NCBI GenBank assembly: GCA_021836225.1
Contig: JAKBJA010000192.1
Span: 1 to 13,327 of the forward strand
Direction: 5' to 3'
Source: Pseudomonadota bacterium
Lineage (GTDB): Bacteria; Pseudomonadota; Gammaproteobacteria; Burkholderiales; Thiobacillaceae
Length of the DNA: 13,327 nt
Shown: positions 6,996 through 13,327 of the stretch, piece by piece
Layout of the letters: the number at the start of each line of letters is the position of its first letter
Position numbering within the stretch: the first letter of the stretch is position 1
Notes under the pieces: model-generated
The model's input: only the letters and a program-made list of their open reading frames with translations
The model's database searches: none
What the model was told of the DNA's origin: nothing
Translations under genes and position numbers: made by a program

Positions 6996-8624
6996 TCAGC
7001 GCAGATATCCCTCGTGCTCCAACTTGAGCAGGATCTGCTGCACCGCCTCGTCGATGCCAAGGCTGGTGGTGTCGATGGCCAGTTCCGGGTTTTCGGGGAT
7101 TTCGTAGGGGTCCGACACGCCGGTGAACTCGGGAATCAGTCCGGCGCGCGCCTTGGCATAGAGACCCTTGCGGTCGCGCGACTCGCAGGTTTCGATCGGG
7201 GTGGCGACGTGGAGCTCGACGAAGCCGCCCACGGCTTCGATCATGGCGCGCACGTCGCGCCGCGTCTGGCGGTACGGGGCGATCGGCGCACAGATGGCGA
7301 TACCGCGATTCTTGGTGATCTCGCTGGCGACGAATCCGATCCGCCGCACGTTGATGTCGCGGTGCGCCTTGGAGAATCCCAGCTCGGATGAAAGATGGCG
7401 GCGAACGATGTCGCCGTCGAGCAAGGTCACCGAGCGGCCACCCATTTCCATCAGCCGTGCGGCCAGCGCACGCGCCAGGGTGGATTTGCCGGCGCCGGAC
7501 AAGCCGGTGAAAAACACGGTGAAACCCTGGCGATCGCGCGGCGGGTTCTGCCGGTGCAACTCGGCCAGCACTTCCGGGAAGCTGTACCAGTCGGGGATCT
7601 TCAGCCCGGCGCGCATGCGGCGCCGGAATTCCTCGCCGCTCAGGGTGAGCAGGCGTGCGCCAGCAGGGGCTTCGGCTTCGGGCAGGTGTTCGGCGCGGTC
7701 TTCCACATACACCATGCGCGGATAGGCGATGAGCTGCACGCCGGTTTTTTCGGCCAGTTCGGTCACGCTCAGATCGGCGTGGGTCCGGGTGAGGTCTTCG
7801 CCGCGCCGGCAGTTGCCGTCGGACTGGTGTTCGCCGCCGGCAATCAGCAGGCCGCAGCCGTAATTGCGCGCGACGATGGCGCGCAGCAGCAATGCGCGGG
7901 CGCTGGCTTCGCGCGGCGGCGCCGGCAGCAGCGACAACTGGGTGGTGGCGGCGGGAAAGCGTTCACGCACTGCGAGAAAGCTGCGCACCAGACCAAAATA
8001 GCCGGGCGCATCGGTGATGTCCCCGCCCACCTGGGGATGCAGCAGCAGATTGGCCTCGTTTTCGATCGCGCTTTTCAGGCAAAACTCGAACTGCGCGCGG
8101 TGCATCGGCTGGTGCGCCTGCCATGCGATCACGCGCCGCCAGCCGCGGCGGCCGAGCAGCGCACGCAGTTCGGCCGGGGTTGCGCGCAAGCCTGCAAAAT
8201 CCGGGTGCGGCGGCATGGCCACGCCCTCGACCTGGCCCCCCAGGTGCCAGGTGCCGTTGTCGTCCCACACGTCGCTGACGGTCAATACCGCGAGCATGAA
8301 GCCTTCGCCGTCGCGCAGGGCGACGCGGTTTCCGGGCTTCAATTCGGCGGCAAGCTTTTGCTGGCTGGTTAGCGTCACGGGCAGCGGCCAGAAGGTGCCG
8401 TCGTCCAGTTGCCGGTCGGATTCGACGCGCGCGCATTGTGCGCGCGTCATGAATCCGGCAAGCGGAGAATACGCGCCACTCATCAGCATTTCGAGTTCGC
8501 ATTGCTGACGCCAGCCGAGGTCGAGCGAAGGCAGGCTCAGGGCTTCCTGCTTGAGCGCATCGCTTTTTGCGGGGTCGATGAGATTGACGAGAGTGCCACC
8601 ATAGGGCGCAATGAGTTGATCCAC
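6996..8624 (-). CDS. Sat-like/adenylylsulfate kinase fusion; APS-kinase domain intact, sulfurylase motifs degenerate
   Basis: This 542-residue fusion has an ATP-sulfurylase-like N-terminus (about 1-360) and a CysC-type APS kinase (about 367-542). The kinase phosphorylates APS to PAPS, the cytoplasmic sulfate donor. Its P-loop GLSGAGKS (374-381), LDGDIVRRHL (402-411), GLYAKARAG (487-495) and FTGVSDPYEIPENPE (500-514) are intact; the serine of the E. coli ISPHR segment is alanine in IAPYR. The sulfurylase half keeps the fold, with NLLLHPQVG, ARNYGC and MVYVEDR. However, the active-site motif usually QTRNPxHRAH reads QAHQPMHRAQ (169-178), and GRDHAGPG reads GGEHQSDG (263-270). It may therefore not make APS itself. 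The start is GTG with GGAG upstream, 3 bp after the DHH gene's stop, implying translational coupling. Comparable fusions are annotated as bifunctional CysN-independent Sat/CysC enzymes. Confidence 0.88.
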   Translation of the reverse strand: MDQLIAPYGGTLVNLIDPAKSDALKQEALSLPSLDLGWRQQCELEMLMSGAYSPLAGFMTRAQCARVESDRQLDDGTFWPLPVTLTSQQKLAAELKPGNRVALRDGEGFMLAVLTVSDVWDDNGTWHLGGQVEGVAMPPHPDFAGLRATPAELRALLGRRGWRRVIAWQAHQPMHRAQFEFCLKSAIENEANLLLHPQVGGDITDAPGYFGLVRSFLAVRERFPAATTQLSLLPAPPREASARALLLRAIVARNYGCGLLIAGGEHQSDGNCRRGEDLTRTHADLSVTELAEKTGVQLIAYPRMVYVEDRAEHLPEAEAPAGARLLTLSGEEFRRRMRAGLKIPDWYSFPEVLAELHRQNPPRDRQGFTVFFTGLSGAGKSTLARALAARLMEMGGRSVTLLDGDIVRRHLSSELGFSKAHRDINVRRIGFVASEITKNRGIAICAPIAPYRQTRRDVRAMIEAVGGFVELHVATPIETCESRDRKGLYAKARAGLIPEFTGVSDPYEIPENPELAIDTTSLGIDEAVQQILLKLEHEGYLR

Positions 8625-8627
8625 CGT

Positions 8628-9587
8628 TCAGCTCCGGGTAAAGACCGCAAAAAACGTAGCAATAAACCGGCCAAGTTCGGACTCGGGCAAATGATTGATG
8701 CCGGCGGCGCCCTTGCGACCGCCCCCGCTGTCGAACTGACTGCACAGCGTGTCAGCGCCGGACTTGGCAGCCAGCGGCGCGCGCACGCTGACCACATAGC
8801 CCCCCTCCGGTTTGGCGGTAAGCACGGCATGCGCCTGCGCGGGCGACTCGACTGCCAATTGATTGCCGAACACGCCGGAAATCCGCCGCGCCCATTTTTC
8901 GGCGGGCAGCATGAAGATGCGGCCGGATGCGCGCGCTTCCGTGGCGCTGACGGCGACGGCGCGGGCCATGTCTTCCTGGTAGCCGGCTTTCAGCGTTTGA
9001 TAGGCGGGCGACTCGGCGATGAAGGCGAAGGGATCGGCAAACGGGCGCAGCTGGCGATACAGCTCGGCCGGGTCGAAGAACAGGTCGTCGAGCGTCTCCC
9101 CGTAGCCGTTGTAGTTGAGGCATTCGCCCAGCGACTGCAAGTACGCCAGCTGGTCGGCAGACAGCTTGAGCGGAGCCGCAGCCTGACGCGCAGCATCGGC
9201 GAGGTTGTCGCCGAACGCGGCGGTCACCGCCCACGCCAGCTGCCTGCCCTGCAGATACTGATTGACCAGCAGGCTGGTGCAAACGTTGGCATCGGTATCG
9301 ATGTGCGGCTCGAAGTTCGGATGCGCCGGGATGTCGCCCGGCTGGTGGTGATCGAAGTAGCGGACATGCGCGCCCGCTTCGAGCGCCTTGTCGAGCGCGT
9401 CGCGATTTTTCGACAGCGCGATATCGAGCACGGTGATGCGGTCGCCAGCCTGAGCATTGACGCGTTTCAGCAGGCTGATGTCGCGCTTGGGACCGGTGAC
9501 CAGTTCGGAGTCGGCTGGGTCGGCCAGGCGCAATTGATGCAAGGCACAGATGCCATCGGCATCGCCATTGAAGACGTCGTACTGCAA
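8628..9587 (-). CDS. DHH-family phosphoesterase (DHH + DHHA1)
   Basis: This 319-residue cytoplasmic protein is similar in length to NrnA-type nanoRNases/pAp phosphatases. The metal-binding aspartate motifs are all present: FNGDADG (6-12), VLDIAL (53-58), FDHHQPG (78-84) and FGDN (125-128). The C-terminal DHHA1 domain ends with SGGGRKGAAGIN (287-298). In NrnA-like enzymes this glycine motif carries a histidine (GGGH) that contacts substrate; here it is Arg-Lys, so the substrate may differ. The start is TTG at 9587, preceded by AGGGGG at good spacing; no ATG gives a full DHH motif. It follows the polymerase-like gene by 26 bp and precedes the APS-kinase fusion by 3 bp. A job in removing pAp after PAPS-dependent sulfate transfer is attractive but inferred from context only. 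Confidence 0.85.
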   Translation of the reverse strand: MQYDVFNGDADGICALHQLRLADPADSELVTGPKRDISLLKRVNAQAGDRITVLDIALSKNRDALDKALEAGAHVRYFDHHQPGDIPAHPNFEPHIDTDANVCTSLLVNQYLQGRQLAWAVTAAFGDNLADAARQAAAPLKLSADQLAYLQSLGECLNYNGYGETLDDLFFDPAELYRQLRPFADPFAFIAESPAYQTLKAGYQEDMARAVAVSATEARASGRIFMLPAEKWARRISGVFGNQLAVESPAQAHAVLTAKPEGGYVVSVRAPLAAKSGADTLCSQFDSGGGRKGAAGINHLPESELGRFIATFFAVFTRS

Positions 9588-9613
9588 GACTACCCCCTGA
9601 TACTTTTTCTGGT

Positions 9614-12550
9614 TTATACCACAGGCCCTTTGGGCTCAGCCTGCAGGTGCGAGCGGGTGCGATGGCGCGAACGCTTCGGTCTCGTGGCATGCGTCTTCGG
9701 CGCGGCTCCCCAGGCCGCCCCCACGAACAGCACACCATACACCAGCAGCGCCAGCCGCGGCGCATCGACCAGGCTGTCCACCATCCCCGCCGTGGCCAAG
9801 GCAGCCAGGGCGGCCAGCCACACCGTGGGTTCCAGCGCGCCATGGCTGGCCGGTCGCGCCAGCCTGACCAGCGCCAGGACCATGATCGCGCTGAACAGCA
9901 GCGCCCCCAGCCAGCCCTGCTCGAACAGCAGGTGAACCCAGAGATTCTTGGCATGCCAGAACAGGTGGTCGCCGGACTTGAAAAACCAAAAATCGCCGCC
10001 CTGCGAAAAATCGCCGTTCCTCACCAGGTTCTGTCCCCCTGAGTCCAGCAGGCGAATGGCGTCCACCTCGATGACGGTGCCTGGCACCGGGTTGTAGAGC
10101 GAGAACTGCACCGGCCTTCGCGTCAACACGTTGCCCGCCCCCACTTCGCCGCTAGAGAATGTCTGGCTGAATGTCTGCCAGCTTGGCGTGCCGGGTTTGA
10201 CATCCAGTTTCAACCACTGGCACTGGCGCGAATTGAACAGGTTTTTTTCGCACAGCGAGGCTTCGAGCCCGGCTTTCCCGGCTGGCGTGCGCGCCGACAG
10301 ATGCAGGGTGAGCGTCTCCGCTGGGCGTGGCGCCACCCGCTGCGCCATATAGAGCGTGCCGGCGGAGTTGAGGGCGAGATAGGGGTTGCCGTTGTCGTCG
10401 GCATAGCGGTAGCTTCCGGCCTGGTCCGGCAACTGGCTCGCCAGGTTGGTTGCAGGCAGGCTGCCCAGCCCTTGGCCGAACAGCGCGGTCATCCCCCCGG
10501 AATCCCGCATGTCGAGCACCTCGGACCAGTGATGCAGCCGGATGCTCGCATCCGGGACGGTCTGGGCGATGCGCTGCTTCCAGAACACGCCGGATGCGCC
10601 CGCGATCATCACCCCAAGCGTCAACACCCCCAGCAGCGCGGGCGTGGCGAACCGGGCGCGATGCCTGGATTGCCTGCCGAGCGCCCGCCACGTCCCCGCT
10701 GTCAGAACGAGCAGCGCAAGGCCGAGCGCGAGCGCGCCACCACGCGCGACGGTGGAAAACAGGGCGTACGCGCCGAGCAGAAAAATCGCCGCAACCACCC
10801 CCCTAACGAACCGATTGCGCGACACGAAAAACAGGCCCCAGACAAACGGCAGCGCCATCACCAGATAGGCCTCGAAATGTCCGCCGCCGGTGTGCATGCT
10901 GGAAAAGCTGCCGGTCACCCGGTAATCCGCCGTGGTCGCCGCGCCGGCAAACTGAATCTGTTCCCACAGCGCCCACGCGCTCACCCCCAGCACACCCAGG
11001 GCCATGCCGCTGGCAAGCTTGATGAACGCCGCGTCCCTGTCCTGCAGGGAACGATACAGGCCATAGAAAACCAGTCCCCACAGCAGGCCCTTGACGAGGC
11101 GCAGGCTGTTGTAATGGCTCCAGTAGGCAGACAGGGCATTGGCATCCCAAGCCGGCAGGGGGAACAGGCCCATCATCAGGCTGACGCTCGTGATCAGCAC
11201 GAACACCGCGAGCAAGCCCCTCAGCTTGGGAACGTGCCAGACGCTTGCCCTGAATTGCCCCTGCCACATGCCGACCGCCAGCGTCGTAAGCATCAGCAGA
11301 TCGAATTCATCCCAGAAGAAGCGCCCGGTCCAGGGGGCGAGGTCAAGCAGGGGCAGGGCGGCAGGGACAATAATCAGCCACGCGCTGGGCCTTCGCCAGA
11401 GCAACGCCATGTAACAGATCAGCCCCAAGGCAAGCGCGATTCCCCATAAAGGAAAATCAAACAGCCCGGCCGCGGCAAGCCCCAATAAAATAACGCCCAG
11501 GACGCGGATTGTCAGGCTGGTTCCGGACGACAGCGGATTCGCACTTTCACCCTGCGCCGGATATTTGGGTGGGATGCCGGCATGAATGCTACGCGACTGC
11601 GGCGTCATGGCCCGATCAGATGTCCGCGCAAGGTCGCGCCCATTAACGCTGGGCTCAATCACGCCCTGCGCGTCAGGTGCTTCCGGACGCAAGGGGTTTC
11701 TACCAGTCTGAAATGCCGTGAACGTGTCTGCAGTTTTGTTCTGCCCAAGCAGTTCCGTGAACCTTGAACGCTCCCCCAGCCAGAGCCCCATTGCCAATCC
11801 AGGCAGCAGGGCCATGACCTCAATGACATCCCCATACAGAAAAACATCGGAAGCCAGCGGCGCGCAGACCAGAAATCCAAACACACCGGCCATACCCCAC
11901 AGCCGTGCCTGATGCCCATGCCCCGCCAGTCCTCCGATCAAACCGACAGCCGCCCACAGGATGGCCGGCTTGAGAAGTTGATAGACCCGCTCAGGAAGAT
12001 CCCACTGGGCAAATGCTGGTTGGGCGAGTAACGCCTTGATATCCAGTGGCAGGAGGGCAAGGAAAACTACGGCAAACACCGCGATCCCCCATAGTGCAGT
12101 CAGCGCGTGGGTCGCCCGAGTCCAAGTGGCGAATATCCCAGCCGCAACCCACCCGAGAACAGCCCCCAGCGCCAGACCCGCGATCAAGCCTGCGATCGGC
12201 CACGGCGCGGTGCGGCCGGCACCGCCCAACCCCAAACTGAGAAAAAGAATGGTAATCGCCAGGGAAACCCCAAGATAGAAACCCAAGGCTCGACCGGGCC
12301 GCGCGATCCACCAAGCGCTGCCCAGCCATTGCCACGCCGATCCGACAAATACTGCCAGCAGGAATTGCGGAAAAAACGCTGCGCCGCCGGGCCAATACAG
12401 CGCCGAATCAAAATATTGGGGGAACCCCCGGGCTGCAGTATGAAAGGGCAGGCCGGCCTGTAGATAGGCGGCCCAGACCGACAGTGCTACCGCGAAAGGG
12501 AAAACCTGAGGGCGCTTATGGGCAGAAGCGGAGTGGGGTGATATCACCAT
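9614..12550 (-). CDS. Large O-antigen ligase/Wzy polymerase-like membrane protein with periplasmic insertion
   Basis: This 978-residue inner-membrane protein probably polymerises or ligates a surface polysaccharide. The first block of about eight hydrophobic helices (15-260) is followed by a polar Pro/Ser/Arg-rich linker (about 261-345) and a second helix block (346-655). The second block has Wzy/WaaL-like features: TGSFSSMHTGGGHFEAYL (546-563), STVARGGALALG (599-610) with its conserved arginine, HHWSEVL (673-679) and FGQGLGSLPA (691-700). The Wzy_C hallmark HAKNLWVHLLFEQGWLGALLF (866-886) comes only after an insertion of about 165 residues (700-865). That insertion looks like a beta-sandwich and ends with NLVRNGDFSQGGDFWF, a phrase typical of carbohydrate-binding jelly-roll modules. 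The C-terminus is short, basic and cytoplasmic. The ribosome site at ATG 12550 is weak. It heads the operon with the DHH and APS-kinase genes. The exact reaction and glycan are unknown. Confidence 0.82.
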   Translation of the reverse strand: MVISPHSASAHKRPQVFPFAVALSVWAAYLQAGLPFHTAARGFPQYFDSALYWPGGAAFFPQFLLAVFVGSAWQWLGSAWWIARPGRALGFYLGVSLAITILFLSLGLGGAGRTAPWPIAGLIAGLALGAVLGWVAAGIFATWTRATHALTALWGIAVFAVVFLALLPLDIKALLAQPAFAQWDLPERVYQLLKPAILWAAVGLIGGLAGHGHQARLWGMAGVFGFLVCAPLASDVFLYGDVIEVMALLPGLAMGLWLGERSRFTELLGQNKTADTFTAFQTGRNPLRPEAPDAQGVIEPSVNGRDLARTSDRAMTPQSRSIHAGIPPKYPAQGESANPLSSGTSLTIRVLGVILLGLAAAGLFDFPLWGIALALGLICYMALLWRRPSAWLIIVPAALPLLDLAPWTGRFFWDEFDLLMLTTLAVGMWQGQFRASVWHVPKLRGLLAVFVLITSVSLMMGLFPLPAWDANALSAYWSHYNSLRLVKGLLWGLVFYGLYRSLQDRDAAFIKLASGMALGVLGVSAWALWEQIQFAGAATTADYRVTGSFSSMHTGGGHFEAYLVMALPFVWGLFFVSRNRFVRGVVAAIFLLGAYALFSTVARGGALALGLALLVLTAGTWRALGRQSRHRARFATPALLGVLTLGVMIAGASGVFWKQRIAQTVPDASIRLHHWSEVLDMRDSGGMTALFGQGLGSLPATNLASQLPDQAGSYRYADDNGNPYLALNSAGTLYMAQRVAPRPAETLTLHLSARTPAGKAGLEASLCEKNLFNSRQCQWLKLDVKPGTPSWQTFSQTFSSGEVGAGNVLTRRPVQFSLYNPVPGTVIEVDAIRLLDSGGQNLVRNGDFSQGGDFWFFKSGDHLFWHAKNLWVHLLFEQGWLGALLFSAIMVLALVRLARPASHGALEPTVWLAALAALATAGMVDSLVDAPRLALLVYGVLFVGAAWGAAPKTHATRPKRSRHRTRSHLQAEPKGPVV

Positions 12551-12585
12551 GCCGCCACGCTACTGCCTTTTGGTCGCCGAGGAAA

Positions 12586-12604
12586 CACCGGGCCGAACCC
12601 GGTG
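12586..12604 (-). terminator. Hairpin between third PEP-CTERM gene and polymerase-like gene
   Basis: A perfect 7-bp stem CACCGGG/CCCGGTG with a 5-base loop is followed, on the minus strand, by only TTT and then C. It may terminate or attenuate transcription after the PEP-CTERM gene. The short T-run makes it a weak candidate, and partial read-through into the downstream operon is plausible. Confidence 0.5.
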
Positions 12605-12616
12605 GAATGACCGCGC

Positions 12617-13276
12617 CTAGGCAGATACGCCACGCACGGTGCGCATCCGTTTCACATTCATCCAGCCCATGCCCAGCAGCCCCATCAGCAACAGCGCAAC
12701 GGTACCCGGTTCCGGGACGCCGTTCGTCGCGTTCCAGAAGTTGTATGTGCTGTTGAGTTCCGTATTGAAATTAGTGCTATTGCCCGCCCGCTGCTCGATC
12801 AGCGCGCCCGCCGTGTAGGTATACGTTTTTTGCCCACTGGTCTGACATAGGCCGTTCGAGTTGCTGTAGCTGTCGTTGATGTTGGTCATGGTCAACGTCA
12901 AGCGGTAGCCATTTTGGGGAACAGTGCTGGAGATGCCACTGGTCAGCGTTCCCGTGACACCAACCACCGTATTGCCCTGATCCAGCCATTCCAGCTGATT
13001 GTTCGTCCCCGGCTTGCACATTTTCACGGGCGCGCTCACCACCGTCAGCGTCTGGGATCCGCCACCCAGGGTGAGTGTGGCATTGCCGTCGAAATTGCTG
13101 AGGATCAGCGGCGTGGTCACCGTCCCGGAATGGTTCACGACAGCCGGCTGAGTGACCGTCGCGCCGTTCACGCTGAGCAAGTGGTCGGTGGCCCATGCCG
13201 CACCCGGGGCAAGCAATGTCAGCACGCTCGCCGCCATAACAGCCTTGAAGGTCCCTGCTATCGAAAATTTGTTCAT
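12617..13276 (-). CDS. Secreted PEP-CTERM protein of unknown function
   Basis: This 219-residue exported protein has a signal peptide (1-29, ending AWA) and a C-terminal sorting signal: VPEP (187-190), a hydrophobic helix (about 192-206) and the basic patch KRMRTVR. The body is rich in Thr, Asn, Ser and Gly, looks all-beta and carries two cysteines (87 and 144) that could form a disulfide. I do not recognise a named domain, and it is not alignable by eye with the other two PEP-CTERM proteins here apart from the sorting signal. The ATG at 13276 is supported by TTGGAG about 8 bp upstream. Its promoter lies at or beyond the right edge; no clean -24/-12 pair is visible in the 51 bases available. 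It precedes the polymerase-like gene by 66 bp on the same strand. Confidence 0.88.
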   Translation of the reverse strand: MNKFSIAGTFKAVMAASVLTLLAPGAAWATDHLLSVNGATVTQPAVVNHSGTVTTPLILSNFDGNATLTLGGGSQTLTVVSAPVKMCKPGTNNQLEWLDQGNTVVGVTGTLTSGISSTVPQNGYRLTLTMTNINDSYSNSNGLCQTSGQKTYTYTAGALIEQRAGNSTNFNTELNSTYNFWNATNGVPEPGTVALLLMGLLGMGWMNVKRMRTVRGVSA

Positions 13277-13327
13277 CTTTCAAACTCCAATTAATCGAGC
13301 GTAGCCGCCATGCGCTGCCATCTGGGC

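Noticed and set aside
8409..11449. Long plus-strand open frames opposite the DHH and polymerase-like genes (508 and 382 codons)
   Set aside because: They run antisense to genes with clear motifs, have shadow-like composition and lack ribosome sites.
13277..13327. TGGCAGCGCATGGCGG on the minus strand as a sigma-54 promoter for the third PEP-CTERM gene
   Set aside because: The GG-to-GC spacing is one base short and the TTGC half is missing.
1..13327. CRISPR arrays, insertion sequences, rRNA or tRNA genes
   Set aside because: No regularly spaced repeats, transposase-like proteins with terminal repeats, or foldable tRNA were seen on reading.

Overview
The window looks like a GC-rich (judged by eye) chromosomal segment of a Gram-negative betaproteobacterium, probably from the Nitrosomonadales/Rhodocyclales part of that class. 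This rests on the UbiB type, on three secreted proteins with PEP-CTERM sorting signals, and on a Sat/APS-kinase fusion. No 16S or other marker gene is present, so the placement is an inference.

Layout. Positions 1-2498 hold two plus-strand housekeeping-type genes: the 3' two thirds of ubiB, then a sodium:solute symporter 9 bp downstream. Next comes about 650 bp without a credible gene. It ends in an AT-rich control region with an IHF-like site and a good sigma-54 (-24/-12) promoter. This drives the first PEP-CTERM gene (3151-4143), which ends at a strong terminator. A secreted TPR-repeat protein follows (4261-5577). A second PEP-CTERM gene of a different family (6141-6935) ends at a bidirectional terminator and faces a minus-strand cluster. 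Read in its own direction from the right edge, that cluster is: a third PEP-CTERM gene (13276-12617), a 978-residue O-antigen-ligase/Wzy-like membrane protein (12550-9614), a DHH-family phosphoesterase (9587-8628) and a Sat-like/APS-kinase fusion (8624-6996). The gaps between the last three are 26 bp and 3 bp, so they are probably one operon.

How the genes may work together. PEP-CTERM proteins are sorted by exosortase, and such systems usually sit with exopolysaccharide genes. The polymerase/ligase fits that setting. The APS-kinase domain makes PAPS, the sulfate donor. Some DHH phosphoesterases (NrnA type) hydrolyse pAp, the by-product left after sulfate transfer. The operon can therefore be read as a polysaccharide assembly plus sulfate-activation module, although no sulfotransferase or exosortase lies in the window. 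The Sat half of the fusion has lost most of the family's catalytic motifs, so APS would have to come from another enzyme.

The most unusual structure is a decayed segmental duplication. Positions 5576-5820, directly abutting the TPR stop codon, repeat in the same order and orientation the junction found at 6797-7103: the 3' end of the second PEP-CTERM gene, a hairpin terminator, and the 3' end of the Sat/APS-kinase gene. This shows that the TPR/PEP-CTERM block was rearranged in the past.
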